From contig NC_016943.1 in NCBI RefSeq assembly GCF_000284015.1, positions 3,451,541-3,515,540 on the forward strand: a stretch of 64,000 nt of DNA. Direction: 5' to 3'. Source of the DNA: Blastococcus saxobsidens DD2 (GTDB lineage Bacteria > Actinomycetota > Actinomycetes > Mycobacteriales > Geodermatophilaceae). The notes under the pieces were generated by a model, which was given only the letters and a program-made list of their open reading frames with translations, was not told the DNA's origin and did no database searches. Position numbers and translations under genes: made by a program. Below, piece after piece: positions 54,385 to 62,675 of this stretch (position 1 is its first letter; each line of letters starts with the position of its first letter).

Positions 54385-55638
54385 GGATTCAACTGGTCGA
54401 CGCAACACCGGCTAGTTGATCATCAGACAATAGTCGAGCGAGTTCCTCGGCCGGAGTGTGGAAGCCGAGGGTCTTGCGAGGGCGGCCGTTGAGCTTGTCG
54501 GCGATGGCGTCCAGGTCGGCGGCGCTGTGCCCGGACAGGTCGGTGCCCTTGGGCAGGTACTGGCGCAGCAGGCCGTTGGTGTTCTCGTTGCTGCCGCGCT
54601 GCCAGGGGCTGTGCGGATCGCAGAAGTAGACCGGCAGGTCCGCGGCGATGGTGATCTCGGCGTGCCGGGCCAACTCGATGCCCTGGTCCCAGGTCAGCGT
54701 GCGGCGCAGCGCGACCGGCATGGTGGTGATCTTGGCGGTGATTGCGGCGGCGACGGCTTCGGCGCCGTGATCGGCTGGCAGATGCAGCAGCATGGTGAAC
54801 CGGGTGGTGCGCTCGACCAGCGTGCCGACCGCCGAGCCGCTGTCCTTGCCGACCATCAGGTCGCCCTCCCAGTGTCCGGGCACCGCGCGGTCGGCGACCT
54901 CGGCGGGCCGCTCGGAGATCATCACCTTGTCCTTGATCCGCTCACGGCGGCCATCGGCTCGCCGCCGCGGCTTGCGCAGCGCCCGGCCGGTGCGCAGGCA
55001 GACGGCCAGCTCACGGCGCAGCGCACCCCGGCCTTGCACGTAGAGGGACTGGTAGATCGCCTCGTGGCTGATGCGCATGGACTCATCGTCGGGGAACGCC
55101 AGCCGCAGCCGATGACTGATCTGCTCCGGGCTCCACTGCAGGTGCTCGAGCTTGTCGGCCACCCAGTCGCGCAGCACCGGATGCTGGGTCAGCTTGGCCG
55201 GCTTGGGCCGGCGCGCCCGGGCCTCGGCGCGGGCCTGGGCGACCGATGCCTTGTAGCGGCCGGCCGGACGGCGCGTCAGACAGCCGCGAGCGAGTTCCCG
55301 GCTGATCGTCGAGGGGCTGCGCTCCAACCGCCGGGCGATCTCGCGGACGCCCAGACCGGCCGCCCGATCCAGCGCGATCTCCTCACGCTCACTGACGGAC
55401 AGATAGCGGCCGTTGGGCTCGGCCAGCTGCACAGGGGGTATGCCGCCGGCCTCGACGAACCATCGCCGCCCGGTGCTGCCGGTGACCCCGACGGCTGCCG
55501 AGGCGTCCTCGGTCGAGGATCCCGCGGCGATCAGCTGCCAGAACCGCCGACGCACCTCCTGCGGCAGCGGTACATGTCCCGTTGCTCCCATCGACACCAC
55601 CCCGTCTCATCGAGGTGTTGCGTCGACTCCTTGAACCC
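54385..55638 (-). mobile_element. IS30-family insertion sequence
   Basis: About 1.25 kb. Terminal inverted repeats of about 25 bases, GGATTCAACTG... and the inverse of GGGTTCAAGGA..., share 14 identical inner bases (GTCGACGCAACACC at 54396-54409, its complement at 55614-55627); 21 of 25 match overall. It holds one transposase gene whose 3' end runs into the left repeat. No obvious target duplication can be named because the flanks are themselves symmetric. It lies between the DUF4190 and alpha/beta hydrolase genes and breaks no recognisable gene. Confidence 0.85.
54389..55591 (-). CDS. IS30-family transposase
   Basis: 400 residues, apparently intact. The N-terminal helix-turn-helix part is RYLSVSEREEIALDRAAGLGVREIARRLERSPSTISREL. 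The DDE catalytic core has GHWEGDLMVGKDSGSAVGTLVERTTRF, TLTWDQGIELARH and PWQRGSNENTNGLLRQYLPKG, then LNGRPRKTLGFHTPAE. An extra about 45-residue N-terminal segment (LPQEVRRRFWQLIAAGSSTEDAS...) is a second HTH-like region as in the IS1649-like IS30 branch. The ATG was preferred over a GTG three codons earlier. Confidence 0.95.
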   Translation of the reverse strand: MGATGHVPLPQEVRRRFWQLIAAGSSTEDASAAVGVTGSTGRRWFVEAGGIPPVQLAEPNGRYLSVSEREEIALDRAAGLGVREIARRLERSPSTISRELARGCLTRRPAGRYKASVAQARAEARARRPKPAKLTQHPVLRDWVADKLEHLQWSPEQISHRLRLAFPDDESMRISHEAIYQSLYVQGRGALRRELAVCLRTGRALRKPRRRADGRRERIKDKVMISERPAEVADRAVPGHWEGDLMVGKDSGSAVGTLVERTTRFTMLLHLPADHGAEAVAAAITAKITTMPVALRRTLTWDQGIELARHAEITIAADLPVYFCDPHSPWQRGSNENTNGLLRQYLPKGTDLSGHSAADLDAIADKLNGRPRKTLGFHTPAEELARLLSDDQLAGVASTS

Positions 55639-55667
55639 AAGGCTTGAGAACTGCCCGTTTGCGCACA
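55639..55667. repeat. Right half of the split palindrome
   Basis: Ends CAGTTCTC-complement, spacer, GCGCACA; same length (29 bases) as the left half, so the element sits at the exact centre of the symmetric site. Confidence 0.6.
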
Positions 55668-55787
55668 TCGTTCCGTCAGCGCCCTGTCTCTGAGGCCGCC
55701 ATCAGGGCGAGTGCCGGCAGCGGCAATAGGCCAGCTGTACGGCCGTTGACGGACAACCGATCACTCACGGGCCCCTCGACGCCGACG

Positions 55788-56420
55788 TCAGAGCGACCGG
55801 ACCACGGCCGCCACCTCGCGGGGGTGGGTCTGCACGCTCATGTGCACCGCTCCCGGCAGCTCGACCAGGCGGCCCTGCGGGGCGGCCGCCGCCACCTGCT
55901 GCACCCAGTCGGCCGGGCACAGCGCGTCGCGCGTGCCCCGCACGACGACCACCGGCACCCGCAGCCCGTGCAACCGGGCGTGGATGGGGTCGGGTGAGGC
56001 GGTGCGCCACAGCGCCGTCATGGCGCGCGGGCCGGTGTGCAGCCACTGCCGCAGGACCAGCGGCACCTGCCACCACGGCTCGGCGACGGCGGTGCGCAGC
56101 CAGCGCCACGCCAGCACGCGGAACCGGCGCATCCGCGGATCCGTCGTCGGGCCGCACAGCACGATGCCGGCGACGCGGGGGTCGGTGGCGGCCGCGGCGA
56201 CGACCTGGCAGCTCTGCGAGTGCCCGACCAGCACGACCGGGCCGGCCGGCAGCGCGCTCACCAGCCGGGCGGCGAGCTCGTCGACCGCCGGGACCGGCTC
56301 CGCCAGCCCCATGCCGGGGAGCGGGACGACGGTGGCGGCAAGTTCTTCGCGCAACCTGCGTGAGGAACGTTCATCCAGGCCCAGACCGGGCACGAGAACG
56401 ACGGAGACCGAAGGCGGCAC
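55788..56420 (-). CDS. Alpha/beta hydrolase
   Basis: About 210 residues from the GTG used here; a GTG 48 bases upstream is an alternative. VSVVLVPGLGLDERSSRRL is strand 1 with the oxyanion loop, VVLVGHSQSCQVVAAAA the nucleophile elbow (GHSQS), VVVVRGTRDALCPADWVQQVA the acid region, and LPGAVHMSVQTHPREVA the His. All triad residues are present. Likely a cytosolic esterase or lipase-like enzyme; substrate unknown. Divergent from ndh. Confidence 0.8.
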   Translation of the reverse strand: MPPSVSVVLVPGLGLDERSSRRLREELAATVVPLPGMGLAEPVPAVDELAARLVSALPAGPVVLVGHSQSCQVVAAAATDPRVAGIVLCGPTTDPRMRRFRVLAWRWLRTAVAEPWWQVPLVLRQWLHTGPRAMTALWRTASPDPIHARLHGLRVPVVVVRGTRDALCPADWVQQVAAAAPQGRLVELPGAVHMSVQTHPREVAAVVRSL

Positions 56421-56541
56421 CCCGACGGGTCTACCGGCCCGGCCGGCACTCCGCGAACGCAGTGCCACCAGCGCGTGCGCCCTGCTTCGCCACGGTGGCC
56501 GTGCGCGAGCGGGACGGGCCGAAGTGGAAGGATCGATCATC

Positions 56542-57969
56542 ATGACGACATCACCGGCGCAGGCACCCGCCACCAGCGACTCCCCCGGCGGTCGGCCGCG
56601 CGTCGTCATCATCGGCTCGGGCTTCGGGGGCCTGTTCGCCGCCCAGGCGCTGAAGAAGGCGCCGGTGGCCATCACCCTGGTCAGCAAGACCGCCCAGCAC
56701 CTGTTCCAGCCGCTGCTCTACCAGGTGGCCACCGGCATCCTGTCCGAGGGCGAGATCGCCCCGGCTACCCGCGAGATCCTGCGCCGGCAGAAGAACGCCC
56801 GGGTGGCGCTCGGCGAGGTCACCGAGATCGACGTGGCCGCCCGCACGGTCACCTCCGAGATCCTCGGCCGGACCCTCGTCCATCCCTACGACGAGCTGAT
56901 CGTGGCCGCCGGTGCCGGTCAGTCGTACTTCGGCAACGACCAGTTCGCCGAGTTCGCGCCGGGCATGAAGAGCATCGACGACGCCCTGGAGCTGCGCGGC
57001 CGCATCTTCGGCGCCTTCGAGCTGGCGGAGATCGCCACCGACCCCGACGAGATCGACCGGCTGATGACCTTCGTGGTCGTCGGGGCCGGGCCCACGGGTG
57101 TGGAGATGGCCGGCCAGATCGCCGAGCTCGCCCGCCGCACGCTGCGTCGCGACTTCCGGAACATCGACCCCTCCTGCGCCCGCATCATCCTGCTCGACGC
57201 CGCTCCGGCGGTGCTGCCGTCCTTCGGCCAGAAGCTCGGGGACCGCGCCCGCCGCCAGCTCAACGAGATCGGCGTCGACGTGCAGCTCGGGGCGATGGTC
57301 ACGGACGTCGACGCCGACGGCCTCGACGTCAAGGACGCCGACGGGCAGACCCGGCGGATCCAGGCGGCGACCAAGATCTGGGCGGCCGGGGTGCAGGCCA
57401 GCGAGCTCGGCCGGATCCTGGGTGAGCAGACCGGCGCCGAGGTCGACCGCGCGGGCCGCATCTCCGTGCAGCCGGACCTCACGCTGCCCGGGCACCCCGA
57501 GATCCACGTCGTCGGCGACATGATGGCGCTGGGCAAGCTGCCCGGTGTCGCGCAGGTCGCGATCCAGGGCGGCCGCTACGCGGCTGAGGCGATCGAGCGC
57601 CGGGTGGCCGGCACGCCGGCCCAGCCGCCGTTCCACTACTTCGACAAGGGATCGATGGCGACGATCTCCCGGTTCTCCGCGGTCGCCGACGTCGGCAAGC
57701 TGAAGTTCAGCGGATTCTTCGCCTGGGTCCTGTGGCTGGTCGTGCACCTCATGTACATCGTCGGCTTCAAGAGCCGCATCACCACGGTGCTGCACTGGAT
57801 GGTCAGCTTCCTGGGCCGTGGCCGCGCCGAGCGGGTGGCCACCCAGCAGCAGGTCTACGGCCGCCTGGCCCTGGAGCAGCTCGGGCCGCGGTGGGAGGTC
57901 TCCAAGACCGGCGGCCCCAAGGACACCGACCCCGCGAACGAGGACGTCACCCACCGCGATTCGGCCTGA
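56542..57969 (+). CDS. ndh: Type II NADH:quinone oxidoreductase
   Basis: 475 residues, very close in pattern to mycobacterial Ndh: RVVIIGSGFGGLFAAQALKK (FAD), HLFQPLLYQVATGILSEGEIAPATR, VAAGAGQSYFGNDQFAEFAPGMKSIDDALELRGRI, FVVVGAGPTGVEMAGQIAELA (NADH), VVGDMMAL and FHYFDKGSMATISRFSAVA. The C-terminal amphipathic and hydrophobic stretch FSGFFAWVLWLVVHLMYIVGFKSRI anchors it to the membrane. It passes electrons from NADH to menaquinone without pumping protons. RBS GGAAGGA 9 bases upstream. Confidence 0.95.
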   Translation: MTTSPAQAPATSDSPGGRPRVVIIGSGFGGLFAAQALKKAPVAITLVSKTAQHLFQPLLYQVATGILSEGEIAPATREILRRQKNARVALGEVTEIDVAARTVTSEILGRTLVHPYDELIVAAGAGQSYFGNDQFAEFAPGMKSIDDALELRGRIFGAFELAEIATDPDEIDRLMTFVVVGAGPTGVEMAGQIAELARRTLRRDFRNIDPSCARIILLDAAPAVLPSFGQKLGDRARRQLNEIGVDVQLGAMVTDVDADGLDVKDADGQTRRIQAATKIWAAGVQASELGRILGEQTGAEVDRAGRISVQPDLTLPGHPEIHVVGDMMALGKLPGVAQVAIQGGRYAAEAIERRVAGTPAQPPFHYFDKGSMATISRFSAVADVGKLKFSGFFAWVLWLVVHLMYIVGFKSRITTVLHWMVSFLGRGRAERVATQQQVYGRLALEQLGPRWEVSKTGGPKDTDPANEDVTHRDSA

Positions 57970-58048
57970 GGTCGACGTCGCGCTCGACGGGCGGGTGCAC
58001 CAGGCCTACACCGACCGCAGCGGCGACACCCGGTCGATCTGAGTCCGC

Positions 58049-58732
58049 TCAGCCGTCGTCCCCGAGCCACCACCCGAGAGCGTCGGCGACCCCTTCCGGG
58101 CGCACCACGTGCCCGCCGTCGAACTCGTCGTAGCTGACGTCGTAACCCGCGTCGCCGAACGCGGTGGTCAGCCGGCGGCCGCAGCGGTCCACCGGGAGCA
58201 CCCGGTCGTCGATGCCGTGCGTGATCCACAGCCGCGGCCGGCCGACGGTGGCCGGCGGGGAGGCGAACCCCGGGGAGAACCCGAGGACGGCGTCGAACAG
58301 GTCGCCGTTGGCCGGGCCCAGGGACAGCGCGTAGGAGGCGCCGTCGGAGAACCCGCCGATCGCACAGCGGGTGACCGGCACCCGTTCGGCCACCTGCGCG
58401 AGGGCGGCGTCGAGGACGGCGACGTCGCGGCCCAGCCGGCCGGCGAGCAGGTCCCAGGTCGCCGCACCGGACTGCGGCGCCAGCACCAGCACCCCCCGGT
58501 CGGTGACCGTGCGCCCCAGCGCAGCCAGGCTCTGCGCCGGATTCCCGCCCGCGCCGTGGAAGAACACCAGCAGCGGCCGCGGGACCGGCTCGCCCGGCGG
58601 GACGGCGAGCAGCACCTCCGCTCCCCCGCCGAGGTCGAGTTCGTGGACCCCGGGCGGCCACGCCGCGCCGGTGGGCGTGGCCGTCGGCCGGCTGTCGAGA
58701 CGGCCGGACGAGGCGTGCCCCCGCACGGTCAC
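58049..58732 (-). CDS. Dienelactone-hydrolase/phospholipase-like esterase
   Basis: 227 residues. LLVFFHGAGGNPAQSLAALGR holds the oxyanion loop, CAIGGFSDGASYALSLG the nucleophile elbow (GFSDG), LWITHGIDDRVLPVDRCG the Asp region, and YDEFDGGHVVRPEGVADALGWW the His. It is the phospholipase/carboxylesterase shape. GTG start overlaps the stop of the erythromycin-esterase-like gene (GTGA). Confidence 0.85.
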   Translation of the reverse strand: MTVRGHASSGRLDSRPTATPTGAAWPPGVHELDLGGGAEVLLAVPPGEPVPRPLLVFFHGAGGNPAQSLAALGRTVTDRGVLVLAPQSGAATWDLLAGRLGRDVAVLDAALAQVAERVPVTRCAIGGFSDGASYALSLGPANGDLFDAVLGFSPGFASPPATVGRPRLWITHGIDDRVLPVDRCGRRLTTAFGDAGYDVSYDEFDGGHVVRPEGVADALGWWLGDDG

Positions 58733-60039
58733 TGCCCGTACGCGCCGGCGGGGACGTGCTCGTCGGCGCGCTCGAGGTGGAGGGGCTGGAGCGGGGTGGT
58801 GTCCTCGAGGTGCAGGAAGGCGTCGTACCGCTCCCCGAGGACCGTCGGGACGTAGTTGCCCCACCGCTCCCGCTCGGGCCGGTACACCACGCCGATCGCC
58901 CGGTGGTCCAGCCGCCGGTGCAGCCATTCCGGCCGCTCGCCGCGGGGGAAGACGAACAGCGCGTCGCGGCCCACGGCCTCGTGGATGCGCGCCTCCACGC
59001 TGCCCGCGCGCGCCGGCGGTACCGGCATGCGGGCCATCTGCGCACCCCACTCCGCCCCCGCGATCACCCCGCCGCGGTACCCGCCGAACCCGACGAGGAC
59101 GACGTCGTCGGTGCCGTGCCGCTCGCGCAGCAGCTGACCGACGTTGGTCATCCCGGCGCCGGCCATGTCGGTGGCGCGGGCGTCGCCGATGTGGGTGTTG
59201 TGCTCCCAGACGACGGCCCGGTGCGGGTGGGGCCCGCCGTCGCTGCGGTCGAGCAGCCGGTCGAGGGTGTCCACCATGTGCTCGTCGCGGACGTTCCACG
59301 ACTCGGCCGAGCCGCGGATCATCGCCCGGTAGTACCGCTCGGCGTCCACCACGACCGCCGCGTTCTGCTCGGCGGAGAACCGCGCGTCGGCGTCGATCCC
59401 GGCCTCCACGCGGCCCCGCTGCTCGCACAGCGAGCGCAACAGGTCCACGGCCGCCTGCTCACAGGACGTGGGGGCGAACCGGCTGGCGAACGCGTACTCG
59501 GCGCCGTCCTCCCCGAACGGCTCGAAGCAGGCCAGCGCCCGCTTGGCCTGGTCGACGTGCCCGGGCTCGTGCTCGGCCAGCCAGTCGAGCAGTGCGTGCA
59601 TCGAGTCCCAGAGGCTGTACACGTCGATGCCGTAGAAGCCGACGCGATCCTCCTCGGGCCGGCCGGCGTTGCGGTCGCGCAGCCAGCGGCAGAACTCGAC
59701 GACGTCGTCGTTGGCCCACATCCAGGTGGGCCACCGGGAGAAGGCGTCGAGCGCGTCCCGCGGGTCCTCGGCGGCGCCGGGGCGCAGCCGCACGCTGCGG
59801 TCGACCCGGTAGCAGTCGGGCCAGTCGCCCTCGACGGCGACGAGCGTGAACCCCTGCTCCTCGATCAGCCGCCTGGTCAGGGCGGCCCGCCAGGCGTAGT
59901 ACTCGTGCGTGCCGTGGCTGGCCTCCCCGATCGCCACGACCCGGGCGTCGCCGATCCGCTCGAGCAGCGGGTCGAGGTCGTCCGGCGTCCGCAGCGGCCG
60001 GGCCAGGTCCTGGATCTGTGCAGCAATCGAGTCAGCCAT
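58729..60039 (-). CDS. Erythromycin-esterase-family protein
   Basis: 436 residues of the Ere/succinoglycan-biosynthesis superfamily: VVAIGEASHGTHEYYAWRAALTRRLIEEQGFTLVAVEGDWPD (the catalytic His/Glu block), FYGIDVYSLWDSM, VVWEHNTHIGDARATDM and GFGGYRGGVIAGAEWG. True EreA/EreB open the erythromycin lactone, but most chromosomal relatives have other, unknown hydrolase roles. It shares transcription with an esterase and a YbdK ligase through overlaps of 4 and 8 bases, so a joint pathway on an ester or amide metabolite is likely; resistance should not be assumed. Confidence 0.88.
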   Translation of the reverse strand: MADSIAAQIQDLARPLRTPDDLDPLLERIGDARVVAIGEASHGTHEYYAWRAALTRRLIEEQGFTLVAVEGDWPDCYRVDRSVRLRPGAAEDPRDALDAFSRWPTWMWANDDVVEFCRWLRDRNAGRPEEDRVGFYGIDVYSLWDSMHALLDWLAEHEPGHVDQAKRALACFEPFGEDGAEYAFASRFAPTSCEQAAVDLLRSLCEQRGRVEAGIDADARFSAEQNAAVVVDAERYYRAMIRGSAESWNVRDEHMVDTLDRLLDRSDGGPHPHRAVVWEHNTHIGDARATDMAGAGMTNVGQLLRERHGTDDVVLVGFGGYRGGVIAGAEWGAQMARMPVPPARAGSVEARIHEAVGRDALFVFPRGERPEWLHRRLDHRAIGVVYRPERERWGNYVPTVLGERYDAFLHLEDTTPLQPLHLERADEHVPAGAYGQ

Positions 60040-61138
60040 GGGTGCTGCCTTCCCGGACGATCGCGGCGGCAACCTCCCGCAGGTCACCGGTGCGCTGCCA
60101 GACCGCGCGCTGGCGCGCCGCAGAGGTACCCCGGCCGAACAGCTGCCGCACCAGGCGGCGCACCTCGTCCTCCTCGCCCCGGTCAGCGAGGTCGTCGGCG
60201 AGCTCGGCCACCAGCCCCTCGACGGCGGTGCGCGCGTCGACGAGCACCCCGGCGACAGGATCGAACAGCCGGCCACCGATGCCGTCGCGCGCGGCGCGCC
60301 AACGGGCGGCGCGCAGCAGTTCGGCGCGGACCGGTGGCACGGGCTCGTCGCGCTGCGCGCGGGCGGCGAGCACCCGCACCAGCGAGCGGACCAGCGCGGC
60401 GTGCAGGACGGCGTCGTCCAGGTCGGTGCACAGGTCGGCCAGCCGGAACTCCAGGGTGGGCAGGTGGGACGACGGGCGCACGTCCCAGTAGAGGTGGGAG
60501 GCGTCCCCGATGACGCCCGCGGTGACCAGCCCGTCGACGACCTCCTGGTAGCGGTCCGCCGTTCCGATCGCCTCGGGCATCCCGGTGTGCGGCCAGCGCC
60601 CCCACCACAGCGTCCGGTAGCTCTCGTAGCCGGTGTCGGCGCCGTCGTGGAACGGTGAGCTGCCGGTCATCGCCAGCAGCACCGGCAGGTAGGGGCGCAC
60701 CCGGTCCAGGACGGCGACCGCCGTGTCCAGGTCGGGGACGCCCACGTGCACGTGGCAGCCGCAGATGTCCTGCCGTTGCGCGAGCCCGGCCCAGCGCTCG
60801 ACCATCGCCACGTAGCGCGGGCCGGGGGTGATGACCTGCTCCCGCCAGCCGGCGGACGGGTGCGTCGATGCCGGCAACAGCGTCACCCCGGCGTCGGCGG
60901 CCGCGGTCCGCGCCTGCGCCCGGGTCGCCTGGAGCTCGGCGCGCAGCTCGGCCAGCGTGCGGCAGACACCCGTCGCCGTCTCCAGCTGCGTCGTGGTGAT
61001 CTCCGGGTGCACCTGTTCGCCGAGCTCGTGCCGCAGCGCGGCACCGACCAGCCCGGGGCTGGGGGTCAGAGCGAACGTGTCGGGGTCGACGAGGTGGAAC
61101 TCCTCCTCCGCGCCGAGAGTGGCCCCGATGTCGGTCAT
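60032..61138 (-). CDS. YbdK-type carboxylate-amine ligase (glutamate-cysteine ligase 2 family)
   Basis: 368 residues: GAEEEFHLVDPDTFAL, VHPEITTTQLETATGVCRTLAELRAEL, DICGCHVHVGVPDLDTAV, LAMTGSSPFHDGADTGYESYRTLWWGRWPHTGMPE and HLYWDVRPSSHLPTLEFRLADLC. All are hallmarks of the GCS2 family, with weak or unknown gamma-glutamylcysteine activity. Overlaps the next gene by 8 bases. Family members condense a carboxylate with an amine using ATP; the adjoining hydrolases suggest a conjugate is made and later cleaved (inference). Confidence 0.9.
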   Translation of the reverse strand: MTDIGATLGAEEEFHLVDPDTFALTPSPGLVGAALRHELGEQVHPEITTTQLETATGVCRTLAELRAELQATRAQARTAAADAGVTLLPASTHPSAGWREQVITPGPRYVAMVERWAGLAQRQDICGCHVHVGVPDLDTAVAVLDRVRPYLPVLLAMTGSSPFHDGADTGYESYRTLWWGRWPHTGMPEAIGTADRYQEVVDGLVTAGVIGDASHLYWDVRPSSHLPTLEFRLADLCTDLDDAVLHAALVRSLVRVLAARAQRDEPVPPVRAELLRAARWRAARDGIGGRLFDPVAGVLVDARTAVEGLVAELADDLADRGEEDEVRRLVRQLFGRGTSAARQRAVWQRTGDLREVAAAIVREGSTHG

Positions 61139-61154
61139 GGCCGGACCGCCGGCC

Positions 61155-61961
61155 TCATCCGCGGCGCCAGTCGTCGCCGTCCAGGTGCGAGCCGGCCATC
61201 GGACCCATCTGCAGCATGCCGCCGTCGACGGTCCACGACGCGCCGGTGACGTAGCCGGCCGCCGGCGAGGCGAGGAAGGCGATGACGGCGGCGACCTCGC
61301 GGGCGTCCCCCGGCCGGCCCAGCGGGACCCCGGGCCGCTCGTGGCCGGATGCGGTGGGGTCCTCGTCCTCCTGCCCGGTCATCGGGGTGGCGATCTCCCC
61401 CGGTGCCACGGAGTTGACCGTGATCCCGTGCCCGGCCAGCTCGAGGGCGGCGACCTTGGTGAGCAGGCCGAGCCCGCCCTTGGCGGCGCAGTATCCGGCG
61501 GCGCCGACGCGGGGCGCGTGTTCGTGCACGCTGGTGATGTTCACGATCCGGCCACCGATGCCGGCCTCCACCATGCGCCGGGCCGCGCGCTGCAGGCAGA
61601 GGAACGCCCCGTCGAGGTCGGTGGTCAGCACCTCGCGCCAGGTGGCGAAGTCCAGGTCGAGCAGCGGGGTCAGGTGCCCGGTCCCGGCGTCGTTGACCAG
61701 GACGTCGACACCGCCGAGCGCGTCGGCCAGCTCGTCGACGACGGCCGCGGCCTCGGGGAGGCGGGTCAGGTCCAGGTGGCGGAGCTCGGCGCGCCGGCCG
61801 AGGGCCCGCACCTCCTCGGCGGTGGCCTCGCCGGCGTCGCGGTCGCGGTACCAGGTGATGCCGATGTCGCAGCCCTGCTCGGCCAGGGCGACGGCGGTGG
61901 CCCGCCCGATGCCCGACTCCGATCCGGTGACGATCGCGATCCGTGCACGCTGCTCCGTCAT
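61155..61961 (-). CDS. Short-chain dehydrogenase/reductase
   Basis: 268 residues: IVTGSESGIGRATAVALAEQG, VLVNDAGTGHLTP (NDAG replaces NNAG), Ser in NITSVHEHAPRVGAAGYCAAKGG, and VTGASWTVDGGMLQMGPMAG at the end. The C-terminal extension (SHLDGDDWRRG) is unusual. Resembles glucose 1-dehydrogenase and 3-oxoacyl reductases; substrate unknown. 16 bases upstream of the YbdK-type gene on the same strand, so possibly the first gene of that cluster. Confidence 0.88.
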   Translation of the reverse strand: MTEQRARIAIVTGSESGIGRATAVALAEQGCDIGITWYRDRDAGEATAEEVRALGRRAELRHLDLTRLPEAAAVVDELADALGGVDVLVNDAGTGHLTPLLDLDFATWREVLTTDLDGAFLCLQRAARRMVEAGIGGRIVNITSVHEHAPRVGAAGYCAAKGGLGLLTKVAALELAGHGITVNSVAPGEIATPMTGQEDEDPTASGHERPGVPLGRPGDAREVAAVIAFLASPAAGYVTGASWTVDGGMLQMGPMAGSHLDGDDWRRG

Positions 61962-62047
61962 GGCGTCACGCTAGGTCGGCGGGGAGGCGCCCGCAGCTCG
62001 GCCGGTCCGCGCCGAGTGCCGGCGCGGGACGCGGGTACCGCACGCCC

Positions 62048-62674
62048 GTGGCCGTTCGGTGCAGGACCTTCCGCGCGCTCGCCGGGGGCCTGCTCGCCGT
62101 GGCGCTGTCGGTGACCGGCTGCGTGGTGGTGGACGGTTCGTCGAGCGTGCTGGCCACGGCGACCGCGCCGGCCCCGCAGTCCCCTCCCGGGACGGACGCC
62201 GGCATCGAGGAGCGCATCGCGCGGGACATCTTCGACCGGGTCAACGACGAACGCCGCGCACGCGGCCTGGAACCCGTCGAGTGGAACGGTGCGCTGGCCG
62301 GCGTCGCCCGCGACTGGAGCGTCGCCATGGCCGAGCGCGGGGTGCTGGAGCACCAGGACGTCCGCGCGGTGCTCGGCCGCGAGGAGCTGGCCGGCTTCAC
62401 CGGGCTGGGCGAGAACGTCTTCACCGCCTCCGGTCCGGTGCCGGCCGGCGTCGCCCACGCGGGCTGGATGCGTTCGGACGGTCACCGGGCCAACGTGCTG
62501 AACCCCGGCTGGAACCGGCTCGGGGTGGGCGTCTACTGCGCGTCCGACGGGTCGGTGTGGGCGGCGCAGGAGTTCGGCCGGACGGTGGACGCGGACCGCG
62601 CCGAGGTGGGCCGGGAGACCCCACCGACGGAGCCGATCGCCCGTCCGCAGGAGGACGGCCCGTCCTGCGCCTGA
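62048..62674 (+). CDS. CAP/SCP-domain lipoprotein
   Basis: 208 residues. Lipoprotein signal ALAGGLLAVALSVTGCVVV, a short Ala/Pro linker, then a CAP domain (about 55-185): IFDRVNDERRARGLEPVEWNGALAGVARDWSVAMAERGVLEH, FTGLGENVFTA, HAGWMRSDGHRANVLNPGWNRLGVGVYCASDGSVWAAQEFG. The His/Glu pairs of the CAP tetrad (H in LEHQD, E in GLGEN, H in DGHRAN) are present. Bacterial CAP proteins are exported and of mostly unknown function. Convergent with the coiled-coil gene with a 1-base gap. Confidence 0.88.
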   Translation: MAVRCRTFRALAGGLLAVALSVTGCVVVDGSSSVLATATAPAPQSPPGTDAGIEERIARDIFDRVNDERRARGLEPVEWNGALAGVARDWSVAMAERGVLEHQDVRAVLGREELAGFTGLGENVFTASGPVPAGVAHAGWMRSDGHRANVLNPGWNRLGVGVYCASDGSVWAAQEFGRTVDADRAEVGRETPPTEPIARPQEDGPSCA

Positions 62675-62675
62675 G

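Noticed and set aside
57970..58042. Protein-like frame VDVALDGRVHQAYTDRSGD after the ndh stop
   Set aside because: Only about 24 codons, no start or RBS; may be a remnant but cannot be supported as a gene.
58729..60039. Macrolide resistance gene ereA/ereB
   Set aside because: Only superfamily-level motifs are visible; the overlap with a YbdK ligase gene suggests metabolism rather than resistance.
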